Assembly (NCBI GenBank): GCA_038735125.1
Contig: JAVYNU010000002.1
Location: forward strand, 98,816-162,815
Source of the DNA: Ignisphaera sp.
Lineage (GTDB): Archaea > Thermoproteota > Thermoprotei_A > Sulfolobales > Ignisphaeraceae
Length of the DNA stretch: 64,000 bases
Direction: 5' to 3'
Shown here: one piece after another, positions 1-9,418 of the stretch
Numbering within the stretch: position 1 is the first letter of the stretch
Layout: the number at the start of each line of letters is the position of its first letter
The notes under the pieces: generated by a model
Seen by the model: only the letters and a program-made list of their open reading frames with translations
The model's database searches: none
Told to the model about the DNA's origin: nothing
Translations under genes and position numbers: made by a program

Positions 1-531
1 TGCATACATGTTCATGTATGCAGCTTTCAATGCGTCGTTGCTTCTCATATGCACGTGCATAACGAGCTTTCCGTTTACGACTCTAAACCACATTCTCTGT
101 AGGCATGGCGGGTGCTCTGTCTCCAAATCTTTCCAAGGCTGCCACGTTATTGCCTGTGCCCTTCTTGTGTATGGGGCTTTTCTAAGCTTCTCAATTACCT
201 TTTCAATTTGGTTGACAATCTCGCCGTTTGGTAGTCTATAGCTGAAGAGCCTTTCGTGGTATGTGTAGCCAAACTTCTCTACGAGGTGGTCGTGGGTTCC
301 TTTAACAACTTCGTCAACATATTCCAGAAGGCCTTTGAGAGAGCCTGCGACAATACCTTTTAGATGTATTCTAGGTTCTGAGAAAGGCTCTTCAACAACT
401 ATGAAGGCTGGGGCATCAATAGACCTCTCGTTGTATTCCGTCTCTATGACTATTCCAACCTTCGACAGCTCAACAAGGCTCTTCTCCCAAGCCTCTGGAA
501 GGCTCTTGGCATATACATAGACAACGCTCAT
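1..531 (-). CDS. Thymidylate synthase family protein (3' part missing at window edge)
   Basis: The minus-strand reading frame is open from an ATG at 531 to base 1, giving the first 177 residues; the rest lies outside the window. The region around residues 133-170 has the thymidylate synthase active-site pattern: a WxPxxDL stretch followed by PPCLQ with the probable nucleophile Cys143, then an arginine and a strand ending in HVHMRSND, the part that contacts dUMP. Enzymes of this family transfer a methylene group from a folate or pterin cofactor to dUMP to make dTMP. The N-terminal 120 residues are unlike bacterial ThyA and resemble the divergent archaeal branch. The start is followed directly by coding sequence, with an AT-rich upstream region. 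Family assignment is fairly sure; cofactor and exact activity are not. Confidence 0.7.
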   Translation of the reverse strand, partial: MSVVYVYAKSLPEAWEKSLVELSKVGIVIETEYNERSIDAPAFIVVEEPFSEPRIHLKGIVAGSLKGLLEYVDEVVKGTHDHLVEKFGYTYHERLFSYRLPNGEIVNQIEKVIEKLRKAPYTRRAQAITWQPWKDLETEHPPCLQRMWFRVVNGKLVMHVHMRSNDALKAAYMNMYA

Positions 532-669
532 TTTAGGCCCTAGAAATATTTTTGTGCAACAAAGTATATTTCCTGAGAGGCCCAACCGAAATAGTATCTA
601 CATGAAATTCACATGGCTCTCGCTTATTAGTACAGAAGTAGTGATAGAGGTATAATCAAACTGGTCTGA

Positions 670-2544
670 GTGGTGTTGGCTGTGGGTGGAGAGGGCAAGG
701 TATCTAGGGTATTTGTGAAGAACCTTGGAAGAGATGTTTTATGCATGTCTTCAAAAACTTTTTTGGATTGTTTGAGAGAGGCTGGGATCTCTATAAGAGC
801 TGATTGTGGCGGTATCGGGGAGTGCGGCAAATGCAGAATTGTTGTGGAAAAGGGTCTAGCATCCCCCTTGACAGAGTCTGAGAAGAGTATTTTGAGCGCT
901 GAGGATATATCGAAGGGCTTTAGGCTTGCATGCCAGGCTAGAGTACTAGGTGAAAGCTATGTTGTTCTCGTTCCACAAGAGAGTCTTGTGCAAAGATATG
1001 TTTCTGCAGATGTTGGTTTTGAGATAGAGGTTCCTCTAGACCCCCTAGTGAAAAAGGTTTTTGTCTCTGTAAACCCAGCTTCTCTAAATGATGTTACTGC
1101 CGATTTAGATAGGATTTTAGATATGCTTAGTAAGAAGACTCTGGCAAGCGATTATGATGTGGATGCCCACATAGCTAGAATAGTTCCCGAGGTTCTGAGA
1201 TCTGGGAACTGGTCTGTGACAGTTGTTCTATGGAGAAACAAGATACTTTCTATAGAACCTGGAGACACAACAAACAGCATCTATGGCATTGCTGTAGATA
1301 TTGGCACATCGAAAATTGTTGCACATCTTGTCGACCTTGTCAAGGGGGAGACAATAGCCGTGGAATCTATGCCAAATCCCCAGGCGAGCTATGGAGCAGA
1401 TATAATATCTAGAATTGCTTATGCTAGTAGAGATAAGGAGAATCTAGAGAAGCTTCAAAAACTTGTTGTAACAGCTATAAACATGCTTATAGAGAAAATG
1501 TCTTCGAGAGCCAATGTAGATAAAAATAGGATATACGAAGTTGTTATAGCTGGAAATACTGCTATGCACCATCTATTCCTAGGGATAAATCCCAGATACC
1601 TTGGATCCTCTCCATATGTACCAGCTGTCAGAAGAAGTGTGTATCTACATGCAAGAGAAGTTGGTTTGAATATCAATGAAAGGGGTGTTGTATATGCATT
1701 ACCTATAGTGGCAGGCTATGTAGGGTCGGATGCCCTAGCAGATGCTGTAGCTGTTGGGCTTAGAGATTGCAATGCCCCATGTCTTTTAATAGATATTGGA
1801 ACCAATAGCGAAATCCTTTTGAATACAGGTAACGAGATATTGGCATGCTCAACACCCGCTGGGCCGGCTTTTGAGGGCGCCACAATAGAGTTTGGTATGA
1901 GAGCTGTTGTCGGCGCCATAGACCAGGTCTTCATATATTTTGACAAGTCAATTGGGGACTACAACGTTAGATACAACGTTGTTGGAAACTCAAAGCCTGT
2001 TGGGATATGTGGATCAGCAATGATAGACCTTATCGCTAATCTATACAGAAACAACTTGATAGACTATAGGGGGAGGTTCAGAAAAGACATAAAGTCAAAG
2101 AGGATGGTCGTTGATAACGGGAAGAAGTTTGTTGTTGCATGGGATCATGAAACGGGGATAGGGAGGAGCATAACGGTTAGCGGAAAAGATATAAATGAGT
2201 TTCTGCTGGCTAAAGCAGCTGTTGCATCAGGGGTGAACATTCTACTTAAACATGCCAACATATCTGTTAATGACCTTCAAAAAATATTTATTGCAGGATC
2301 CTTCGGAACACATATAAACATTGACAACGCTATAGCTATAGGCTTGCTGCCCAAAGTAGATGCAAGAAAATTTGTTTTCGTGGGCAACACAGCTATTAGT
2401 GGTGCTAAAATGGCTCTAAAATCGAGTAAGATAAGAAGAGAGTTTGAGGGTCTAGCTAAAAACATAAAGTATATAGAGTTATCAATACATCCTCTATTTA
2501 AGCAAGAGTTTATTCAGGCGCTCTACCTGCCGAAACAATATTAG
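670..2544 (+). CDS. RACo-like ferredoxin/ASKHA protein (reductive activator of corrinoid proteins family)
   Basis: A 624-residue protein of the COG3894 family. Residues about 11-100 form a plant-type [2Fe-2S] ferredoxin domain with ligands Cys46, Cys52, Cys55 and Cys88 (C-x5-C-x2-C ... C). A linker and middle domain follow, and from about residue 205 an ASKHA-type ATPase core begins with IAVDIGTSKIVAHL (phosphate-1 motif), then LIDIGTNSEI (phosphate 2) and a late FIAGSFGTH segment typical of the family C terminus. Known members use ATP to drive electron transfer that returns oxidised Co(II) corrinoid to Co(I) in methyltransferase systems. No corrinoid protein or methyltransferase gene lies nearby, so the partner is unknown. 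The start is the first of several GTG/TTG codons and could be slightly downstream. Confidence 0.8.
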   Translation: MVLAVGGEGKVSRVFVKNLGRDVLCMSSKTFLDCLREAGISIRADCGGIGECGKCRIVVEKGLASPLTESEKSILSAEDISKGFRLACQARVLGESYVVLVPQESLVQRYVSADVGFEIEVPLDPLVKKVFVSVNPASLNDVTADLDRILDMLSKKTLASDYDVDAHIARIVPEVLRSGNWSVTVVLWRNKILSIEPGDTTNSIYGIAVDIGTSKIVAHLVDLVKGETIAVESMPNPQASYGADIISRIAYASRDKENLEKLQKLVVTAINMLIEKMSSRANVDKNRIYEVVIAGNTAMHHLFLGINPRYLGSSPYVPAVRRSVYLHAREVGLNINERGVVYALPIVAGYVGSDALADAVAVGLRDCNAPCLLIDIGTNSEILLNTGNEILACSTPAGPAFEGATIEFGMRAVVGAIDQVFIYFDKSIGDYNVRYNVVGNSKPVGICGSAMIDLIANLYRNNLIDYRGRFRKDIKSKRMVVDNGKKFVVAWDHETGIGRSITVSGKDINEFLLAKAAVASGVNILLKHANISVNDLQKIFIAGSFGTHINIDNAIAIGLLPKVDARKFVFVGNTAISGAKMALKSSKIRREFEGLAKNIKYIELSIHPLFKQEFIQALYLPKQY

Positions 2545-2665
2545 ATTAGATCTATTTTGAAACACTAGTCTCCCATCTTATTTTTAAGATGTTTACATAG
2601 TTTATGTATATAGCTACATATCTGTTATACACAGAGCTTATTAACTTAAGTGGATAGCGTGTAGC

Positions 2666-4198
2666 GTGGTGTATGTAAAAATGCCTACAATACCATATAT
2701 TGTAGCAGTAGCCCTGTTGATAATAGGTATTGTGGTTGGCTATGCAGTAGGATATTATATAGCCAGACCAACAACAACCATAACTACAACTGCAACGATT
2801 ATATCATACATGTCACAACCGGGTGGAGCTACACAAACTGTCACTCAGACAACGATGTTGACAACAACATTAACAGTTGCAAAAACAGAGGTTGCTACGG
2901 TTGCTACATATACAGCTCCCCAGAAGATCAAAGCGGCGTGGATCTATGTTGGACCTGTTGGAGACTATGGATGGAGCTATATGCATGATGTTGGTAGGAG
3001 GGTTGTTGCAGAGCTCTACAAGGATTGGCTCGAAACAACATATGTTGAGAATGTGCAGGCATCGCAGTCACCAGCTGTGATAGACGATCTTGTTAGAAAG
3101 GGCTATACAGTGATATTCACAACAAGCTTTGATTTCATGGATCAGACATATGAGAAGGCGCAGGAGTACAAGAATGTGATGTTCTTCCACTGCTCTGGCT
3201 ACAAGAGGCTGCCTAACATGGGCACATACTTTGCTGATCTATATCAGATATACTATTTAAATGGTTTAATGGCGGGGGCGCTAACGAAGACAGGTAAGAT
3301 AGGGTATGTTGCGGCACACACAATTCCAGAGGTTGTTAGACACATAAATGCTTTTGCCATAGGGGCTAAAGAGGTTGGCGAGCAGTTAGGCAAGAACATA
3401 ACAGTGTATGTTATTGAGATTGGCGACTGGTTCAACCCGGACAAGGCCAAGGCTGCTGCGGAGACTCTTGTCAACCAGTTCAATGTTGATGTGCTTGCAT
3501 TTACAGAGGACTCAACGGCTGTTGTAGAATATGCTGAGAGTCTATACAAGCAGGGCAAGCAGATATATGTGTTTAGCCACTACAGCCCAATGTATGAGTG
3601 GGGCCCAGATGTTGTTGTAAGTGGACAGCTTGTTAGATGGGAGGTTATATACGCCGATATATTGGCCAAGATCAAAGCAGGTATCTACACCCCCAGCAAC
3701 CTCCAGAACGTTGACTACTGGTACCTCCTGAACACAGGAGCAGTTGATCTGGGAGCACATGTCTATCCAAATGGAAGTGTTATGAGAATCAATCCAAAGT
3801 TTGTTCCACTGCTCAAGAGCATAATGGTAAAGGATGTTAGAACAGGCGAGACACTATCTGTCTACGACCTCGTTATGAGGAGATACAATGAGATGAAAGA
3901 AGCACCACTCCTACAGCCTCTACAAGGAACTGCTCTAACACATCAACTCGAAGTTCTAGCAAATATATCGACAGGGTCTAGCCACGTACCAGCAGCCACA
4001 ATAGCCCCAGTCTTCGACCCATTCACAGGCCCTCTAACAGGCTACTGCATAGCCGGAATGCACTACTCCAGATTCTGCACAGGACAGCCAGACAATGCTC
4101 CGGTGAATGTGCAGCCTGGTGAGAGGCTAACGCACGACGATCTGTGGAACATGGACTGGTTTGTTAAGTGGGTTGCTTTTCAAGGCACTATCAAATAA
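2666..4198 (+). CDS. BMP-family substrate-binding protein of nucleoside-type ABC importer
   Basis: A 510-residue extracellular binding protein. Residues about 9-30 are a membrane anchor, residues 35-90 a threonine-rich stalk, and the rest a Bmp/PnrA-type periplasmic-binding-protein fold (KAAWIYVGPVGDYGWSYMHD start, GKIGYVAA hinge region, DVLAFTEDSTA). Family members bind purine nucleosides or related ligands. It is the first gene of an importer operon: ATPase, two permeases and an Fe-S protein follow on the same strand. The GTG at 2666 is used as start; GTG 2669 and ATG 2681 are in frame and possible. The large gap to the ATPase (67 bases) fits the usual higher expression of binding proteins. 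Ligand identity is inferred from family only. Confidence 0.85.
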   Translation: MVYVKMPTIPYIVAVALLIIGIVVGYAVGYYIARPTTTITTTATIISYMSQPGGATQTVTQTTMLTTTLTVAKTEVATVATYTAPQKIKAAWIYVGPVGDYGWSYMHDVGRRVVAELYKDWLETTYVENVQASQSPAVIDDLVRKGYTVIFTTSFDFMDQTYEKAQEYKNVMFFHCSGYKRLPNMGTYFADLYQIYYLNGLMAGALTKTGKIGYVAAHTIPEVVRHINAFAIGAKEVGEQLGKNITVYVIEIGDWFNPDKAKAAAETLVNQFNVDVLAFTEDSTAVVEYAESLYKQGKQIYVFSHYSPMYEWGPDVVVSGQLVRWEVIYADILAKIKAGIYTPSNLQNVDYWYLLNTGAVDLGAHVYPNGSVMRINPKFVPLLKSIMVKDVRTGETLSVYDLVMRRYNEMKEAPLLQPLQGTALTHQLEVLANISTGSSHVPAATIAPVFDPFTGPLTGYCIAGMHYSRFCTGQPDNAPVNVQPGERLTHDDLWNMDWFVKWVAFQGTIK

Positions 4199-4265
4199 AC
4201 ATATATGAAATGAATGACCTTTTTTATATCCTCACATCCAAATTATTTGTGTTGAGGAAGGGGAC

Positions 4266-5738
4266 ATGAATAGGATATTCATAAGAGTTGTTGACCTTTA
4301 CAAAAGGTTTGGTGATGTTGTTGCTCTAGATGGTGTGACACTAGATATTTTCTTCAATGAGATTCTAGTGGTTCTCGGAGAGAATGGATCGGGGAAATCA
4401 ACTCTCGCCAAGGTTCTCTACGGTGTTTATGTCCCCGATAGAGGCAAGATAATAGTTGACGGCTCTGAGGCTAGATTTTCATCACCATTTGATGCCAAGA
4501 AAAAAGGTTTTGTAATGATAAGCCAGCGGCCGCAGCTAATAGACGATCTAAGCATCCTAGAGAACATAGCCCTCTTCATCGGAGAACCGCCTTCGAGTAC
4601 CCTCGCCAAAAGGATTGAAGATTTTTTGAAACGCTTTGGCATAGGCATTGATGTGCATAAAAAGGTTTTTAGCATTAGCTATACAGAGAAGCAGTTCATC
4701 GAATTGGCAAAAGCCTTGCTGATAAACCCCAGGCTTCTAATAGTTGATGAGGCGGCTACATACCTGCCGCAAGATCTGAAAACAAAGTTCTTTGAGATTC
4801 TAAGAAGGTTTGTGTCAGGCAATAGAACGGTTATATACATTACACACAAGATACCGGAGGCGCTTGAGATAGGAAATAGATTTGTTGTACTTAGACGTGG
4901 AAAAGTTGCTAGGGTTTTCAATGGTGCTGCCGACCCATCGGAGCTTCGCCATGCAATGTTTGGAACAGAGGAGTATCTCAAACTAGTTTCGAGACAGCTT
5001 TTGCAGAGACTATCAAAAGATTCTAAAAATGTTCTCTCAGTCGATAAGCTGGTTGTTCTCGACGACTACGGGAAAACAGCTGTGGATAGACTTTCAATTG
5101 ATGTTAGAGCAGGTGAGGTTGTATCTATTGTTGGTGTTGCTGGGAATGGGGAGAAAGAGCTGGGGGAGGCTATAGCCGGTCTCAGAAAAGCTTCAAGCGG
5201 TTCTATAAAGATCAATGGATTTGACGTGACGAAGAGCCCTCCGAGCGAGAGAACCAGAAAAGGACTTGTATACATACCTGAAGACCCATTCAAAGAGGGT
5301 ACAGCAGTAACGCTATCGATAATCGAGAATATGAGGATGTATGCTAGGGAGAGGCTGAGCCAGGATGCTGTTCTAGACGCTATTAAGAAGCTTGGCATAG
5401 TTCCTGAGAATCCAGCTATACAAGTATCTAAATTGTCTGGTGGAAATGTTCAGAAGGTCTCTATAAGCAGACTCCTCCTAACAATGCCGAAGGTTGTTGT
5501 AGCCCACAACCCCACGAGAATGCTCGATGAGAGGTCAAGGGCTTTGGTGTTAGACATTCTACAGAGGTTTAGCCTGTCAGGCGGTGGTGTTCTTCTAATC
5601 ACAGAGGATGTTGATGAGGCTGTTCAGATCTCGGATAAGGTGGCTGTTATGGTGGATGGTAGAATAGCTAAGCTTTTTGAGGGCAGCAATCTAGAGAGTT
5701 TTAGAAGTGAAATCGAGAAGGCTATGGTGCATGGCTAG
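4266..5738 (+). CDS. Two-domain ABC transporter ATPase (nucleoside/BMP type)
   Basis: 490 residues with two tandem nucleotide-binding domains, as in sugar and nucleoside importers of the RbsA/YufO type. The first domain has Walker A GENGSGKST at residues 38-46, a divergent signature (SYTEKQ instead of LSGGQ) and Walker B LLIVDEA. The second has a degenerate P-loop (GVAGNGEKE), the signature LSGGN and a Walker B end reading VVVAHNPTR, with His where a Glu is usual; degenerate second domains are common in this family. It powers uptake with the binding protein upstream and two permeases downstream. The stop codon overlaps the next start (ATGGCTAG), showing translational coupling. Confidence 0.9.
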   Translation: MNRIFIRVVDLYKRFGDVVALDGVTLDIFFNEILVVLGENGSGKSTLAKVLYGVYVPDRGKIIVDGSEARFSSPFDAKKKGFVMISQRPQLIDDLSILENIALFIGEPPSSTLAKRIEDFLKRFGIGIDVHKKVFSISYTEKQFIELAKALLINPRLLIVDEAATYLPQDLKTKFFEILRRFVSGNRTVIYITHKIPEALEIGNRFVVLRRGKVARVFNGAADPSELRHAMFGTEEYLKLVSRQLLQRLSKDSKNVLSVDKLVVLDDYGKTAVDRLSIDVRAGEVVSIVGVAGNGEKELGEAIAGLRKASSGSIKINGFDVTKSPPSERTRKGLVYIPEDPFKEGTAVTLSIIENMRMYARERLSQDAVLDAIKKLGIVPENPAIQVSKLSGGNVQKVSISRLLLTMPKVVVAHNPTRMLDERSRALVLDILQRFSLSGGGVLLITEDVDEAVQISDKVAVMVDGRIAKLFEGSNLESFRSEIEKAMVHG

Positions 5739-6786
5739 AATAGTCGTTGTGAAAAGAGTTTTACCGCCAAGTCTTAGCATTTTGACAAGGTTTTTAACAG
5801 CATTCATAGGGTTTTTGATAGCGGTCTACATAACATCTGTTGCCACAGGATTGGGATTTTCTGAAACGATTCGAACAGCTTTCGAAAGCTTTGTAGATCT
5901 AAATGTTTTCAGATACATCTCTGTTTTCCTGCCAATTGCACTCGGCTTGGCGATAGCATTTAATGCAAATCTGTGGAATCTTGGTGCAGAAGGCCAGCTT
6001 GTGATGGGGGCTGTGGGAGCAACATACATAGCCTTGTTCACACCGCTTGGGAAAATGGATTATATAGCCCCGATAGCCTCCCTAGCTTTTGCAGCAATCA
6101 TCGGATTGCTGTGGGCGCTCATACCATCTGTTATGAGGCTTTATCTGGGGGTTAACGAGGCTGTTACAACTCTCCTAATGAACTATATAGCCTATTACTT
6201 CTCTAGCTACCTAGTCAAAGGCCCTTGGAGAGGCAGAGGTGTTTACGGCTATACAACAACAGATATGATTCCAGATACATCTAAGCTACCTGTAGTACCA
6301 GGCTACAGCTTCTCTTGGTACATCGTTGTGACAGCCTTTGTACTTGTTGCCATAGTTTATCTACTGCTTTACAAAACAAGATTCGGGATATCGCTAAGAG
6401 CCCTAAGCTCTAGTATAGCAGCTGTCGAGCTTGCTGGCATATCAAGCAAAAGACTTGCGCTAGTAGCGTTTTGCATATCAGGAGCCTTTGCAGGTTTTGT
6501 CGGTGGTGCAGAGATTCTTGTTTACCATAGAAAGCTTGTTGAGGGGAGCATTATTGGCAGTGGAATGGGCTTCACATCCATAATGGTTGCATGGCTCGGC
6601 GGCTTGAATCCAATAGGCATTGTGATATCGTCTTACTACACAGCTGCTCTATATAGGCTAAGCTTTGCTCTACAAATTGGGAGTGCTGCTATAGGCGACG
6701 CATTGGCGAAGTCCATAATAGGAACACTGTTTGCAGCCACAATAGTCGCGGAATTTGTATCCAAATACAAGATAGTTGTTAGGTGA
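5731..6786 (+). CDS. ABC transporter permease, nucleoside type (BPD_transp_2), first subunit
   Basis: About 351 residues with multiple hydrophobic helices and the family signature NLWNLGAEGQLVMGA near residue 85, followed by a VNEAVTTLLMNYIA stretch typical of the larger permease of BMP-type nucleoside importers. I chose ATG 5731 because it overlaps the upstream stop in ATGGCTAG; an in-frame GTG at 5707 would extend it eight residues into the ATPase gene. It forms the membrane channel with the next gene, three bases downstream. Confidence 0.9.
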   Translation: MARIVVVKRVLPPSLSILTRFLTAFIGFLIAVYITSVATGLGFSETIRTAFESFVDLNVFRYISVFLPIALGLAIAFNANLWNLGAEGQLVMGAVGATYIALFTPLGKMDYIAPIASLAFAAIIGLLWALIPSVMRLYLGVNEAVTTLLMNYIAYYFSSYLVKGPWRGRGVYGYTTTDMIPDTSKLPVVPGYSFSWYIVVTAFVLVAIVYLLLYKTRFGISLRALSSSIAAVELAGISSKRLALVAFCISGAFAGFVGGAEILVYHRKLVEGSIIGSGMGFTSIMVAWLGGLNPIGIVISSYYTAALYRLSFALQIGSAAIGDALAKSIIGTLFAATIVAEFVSKYKIVVR

Positions 6787-6789
6787 GGC

Positions 6790-7662
6790 ATGATGGGGCC
6801 CATACTCACTATCCTAGCAGATCCACTAGCAATAGCACTGGCTCTGTGGATCCTAGGAGACATAGTTGTTGAGAGGAGTGGTGTTATAAACCTTGCGATA
6901 GACGGCATAATAACCTTCTCGATAGCGGTAACGTTTGTGGCCGTTCAAAACATCGGCTATGTCCAAGGGCTTCTCATCTCGCTGGCATCAGCAATAGCTT
7001 TATCGCTGATCTTCGCAACATTCATCAATGTATTGCATGCACCACATGTTTTGACTGGGCTATCTCTAAACATAGCATTCTATGGTGTTGGAGCGCTAAT
7101 AGGGCTTAGGTACATGAAGAGCAGGTCCCTGGTCCCAATAGGTATTGGAAAGCCGATCCTAGCTCTGATAGGAGTGGCAGCGGCGGTTTTAACATGGTTC
7201 ACATTATATAGAACGAGGCTTGGAACAGAGATAAGGGCCTGTGGATTCAACCCAAGAGCTGCTGAGGCAGCTGGTGTCAGGGTGTGGAGAACAAGGTACA
7301 TAGCAACCATAATCGGATATATGCTAGTTTCCATAGGCTCCTACATCTACACAACGATTTATAGAAGTGGCTGGTCACAGTACACGGGCATGGGATACGG
7401 ATTCCTGGCCATAACCCTTGCAATGGCATCTTCGTGGCACCCCCTAATAGCATATACCGTAGCCATTGCATTCGGATATCTATACACATCGTCATATGCG
7501 TTACAGCTATTGTACGGAGTTCCAACAGACATCGTAAATGCACTGCCATTTATAGTATCGCTAGCGGTAGTGGTCATTGTGTATGCCACTCCACTCAGCA
7601 AAAAAGTTGCAATGCCAAAAGCTCTTGGGGAGGTGTACTTCAGGGAGGAGAGGGCAGCATAA
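6790..7662 (+). CDS. ABC transporter permease, nucleoside type, second subunit
   Basis: 290 residues, about nine hydrophobic segments, with the hallmark ERSGVINLAIDGI near residue 28 and an LGTEIRACGFNPRAAEAAGV segment just past the middle that is the cytoplasmic coupling region contacting the ATPase. It is the smaller partner permease of BMP-type importers. Only three bases separate it from the first permease, so the two are surely co-transcribed. The next gene, an Fe-S glycosylase-fold protein, begins 24 bases later on the same strand. Confidence 0.9.
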   Translation: MMGPILTILADPLAIALALWILGDIVVERSGVINLAIDGIITFSIAVTFVAVQNIGYVQGLLISLASAIALSLIFATFINVLHAPHVLTGLSLNIAFYGVGALIGLRYMKSRSLVPIGIGKPILALIGVAAAVLTWFTLYRTRLGTEIRACGFNPRAAEAAGVRVWRTRYIATIIGYMLVSIGSYIYTTIYRSGWSQYTGMGYGFLAITLAMASSWHPLIAYTVAIAFGYLYTSSYALQLLYGVPTDIVNALPFIVSLAVVVIVYATPLSKKVAMPKALGEVYFREERAA

Positions 7663-7686
7663 AATTCAAATTTATGGTGATGGGCT

Positions 7687-8631
7687 ATGCCCACTCTTGT
7701 CAACAGGAGGATAGCCTCTATTGCAGAGACTCTGCCTAGAGTGGTTAGCGAAGAGCATAAGATGAATGTTTTTGACCATAGGTTCTACCCAAAATCGAAT
7801 GAGCCTCTAGAGCAGGTTCTGATGTACTTCCTGGTCATGGTTGCAATGGATCATAGGCTAAGCAGGCCTGGAAAACCCTACGAGGCTGTTATAGTTGGTG
7901 AGAGGCTTAGGGGTGCGGATCTGCTGTACAGGCTAGGGATTGAGATGTTTAGAAACAACCCAGATTTCTTTAGCCCAGAGCATCTGGCTAGGGTTAGAGA
8001 GGATGAGGTGGCGAAGTGGCTTTCTATAGGCGATGCCAAGCCAGTTGACATTGGGCTTAGAACGCATCTGCTCAACGACTTGGGCCAGAAGATGATTCTA
8101 GTCTACGGTTCCAACCCCAAAAACATTATATTGCTATCCAAAAACTATATAAGGTCTTTGAATGGCTATGGCCTTGCAGACCTGCTAAAGGTCTTCAAGG
8201 CGTATCAGGATCCTGTAGAGAAGAAGATTTTTCTCCTAGTTAAGTTCCTAGTCTACAGAGGTCTGTTCAATCCCATGGACAAGGAAAATCTGCATGTGGC
8301 TGTAGACAACCATCTGACGAGGATAGCGCTGAGAACCGGTGTTGTAGAGCTTGAGGATAGCCTATCTGAGAAGGTCGTTAGAGGCTCCCCCATATCGCAT
8401 GACGAAGATGTTTTGATTCGCCTAGCTGTTAGAGAGGCGTACAAGATGCTGTCGAGGCTTAGTGGTGTTGACCCTCTCTTGATAGATGATTTCATGTGGT
8501 ATTTTGGTAGAAGCGTGTGTAGATATGATGAGCCAAAATGTGGTGTTTGCTCATTCAAAAGTTTTTGCAGGGCATATGAGATGGGGAGCTTTGCCAACGA
8601 ACCCCTCTACTATGACACATGGTATTACTGA
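7687..8631 (+). CDS. HhH-glycosylase-fold protein with C-terminal [4Fe-4S] loop; candidate nucleosidase
   Basis: 314 residues. The C terminus has an iron-sulfur cluster loop like endonuclease III/MutY (Cys at C-x6-C-x2-C-x5-C spacing in CRYDEPKCGVCSFKSFC). Upstream, HVAVDNHLTRIALRTG matches the VDTH-type segment that carries the catalytic Asp of HhH-GPD glycosylases. The helix-hairpin-helix DNA-binding motif with LPGVGxK and the catalytic Lys is not visible, which argues against a classical DNA glycosylase and recalls the Qng1 (queuosine salvage) branch, which has the fold but acts on nucleosides. It is the last gene of the nucleoside importer operon, 24 bases after the permease. My inference is a nucleoside-cleaving salvage enzyme; a DNA repair role is the alternative. 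Confidence 0.6.
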   Translation: MPTLVNRRIASIAETLPRVVSEEHKMNVFDHRFYPKSNEPLEQVLMYFLVMVAMDHRLSRPGKPYEAVIVGERLRGADLLYRLGIEMFRNNPDFFSPEHLARVREDEVAKWLSIGDAKPVDIGLRTHLLNDLGQKMILVYGSNPKNIILLSKNYIRSLNGYGLADLLKVFKAYQDPVEKKIFLLVKFLVYRGLFNPMDKENLHVAVDNHLTRIALRTGVVELEDSLSEKVVRGSPISHDEDVLIRLAVREAYKMLSRLSGVDPLLIDDFMWYFGRSVCRYDEPKCGVCSFKSFCRAYEMGSFANEPLYYDTWYY

Positions 8632-8638
8632 CTAGGTA

Positions 8639-9418
8639 TCAGAACCTGTATTCTAGGCCGTATTTGGCAATTCTTCTATCGCATAACACTGCAATGAAAT
8701 GGCTCAGAGCTGTGTATGCAAATATCATCGCCACACCAATTATTATGAGAGTGTTCGATGGTAGTGTATTGGAGTTGTAGCCTATTCTAAGGATCTCTGC
8801 CACAATTGTTGGGGGGTTTGCAAGTAGTATCCACGCATTTGGAAATGTTTTTGGCGGTACGATTGTGCCCAAGGCTATTATCATCTGGATTATGTTTACC
8901 CACGACCCACTAATAGAGGTTGAGGCCATTAGATAGCCGATTATAGAACCTACAAGTAGATATGTTGGTATGGATAAGGCGATTGCTAGGAAGAGGTACA
9001 GGTAGTTTTTTGGGAGAGCAACATCTATTCCAAGCCCCAGATAAGATGCCATTATATATGCTGAGAGAAGGTATGAGGAAGTGCCAAGCACCACAGAGTC
9101 CACAACAGAGTTGCTTAGAAGATAGTGGAATACTGTTAAACCGTTCTCTCTATACATGTCGGTTAGCCCCTGGTAGACATTCCACCTCAGAAACTCGGTC
9201 GATGTCCACATAGCGCTGCTTGCTACTGTTAGTGCATATACACCTGGCAGGAGAACTGATAGGGCCTCTAGAGGATATCCGCTGAATATGACTGTGGGAA
9301 CAAACATTACTGTGAACCACAGTATAGAGTTGACAATAGATGCTACGTAGCCTGCTATATGCATTCTAGACAATATAAATCCTATGTAGAGCACATGCAG
9401 TGTTCTCCTCATATTCAC
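8639..9418 (-). CDS. ABC-2 type exporter permease
   Basis: 259 residues with about six hydrophobic helices and the general layout of ABC-2 membrane subunits (short N-terminal cytoplasmic start, paired helices, a long central hairpin ending in ANPPTIVAEILR). It is the last gene of a three-gene minus-strand operon: ATPase 10226-11215, permease 9415-10248, and this gene, whose start overlaps the previous stop by four bases. The exported substrate cannot be told; such systems move drugs, lipids or polysaccharides. Confidence 0.8.
   Translation of the reverse strand: MNMRRTLHVLYIGFILSRMHIAGYVASIVNSILWFTVMFVPTVIFSGYPLEALSVLLPGVYALTVASSAMWTSTEFLRWNVYQGLTDMYRENGLTVFHYLLSNSVVDSVVLGTSSYLLSAYIMASYLGLGIDVALPKNYLYLFLAIALSIPTYLLVGSIIGYLMASTSISGSWVNIIQMIIALGTIVPPKTFPNAWILLANPPTIVAEILRIGYNSNTLPSNTLIIIGVAMIFAYTALSHFIAVLCDRRIAKYGLEYRF

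Noticed and set aside
640..672. GTGATAG ... CTGA before the RACo-like gene
   Set aside because: Only one imperfect box pair, no C'/D' and wrong spacing.
627..830. Minus-strand frame at the start of the RACo-like gene
   Set aside because: Shadow frame opposite a well-supported gene with ferredoxin Cys ligands.
4679..5398. Two minus-strand frames of 100 and 110 residues
   Set aside because: Antisense shadows of the nucleoside ABC ATPase, whose motifs are unambiguous.
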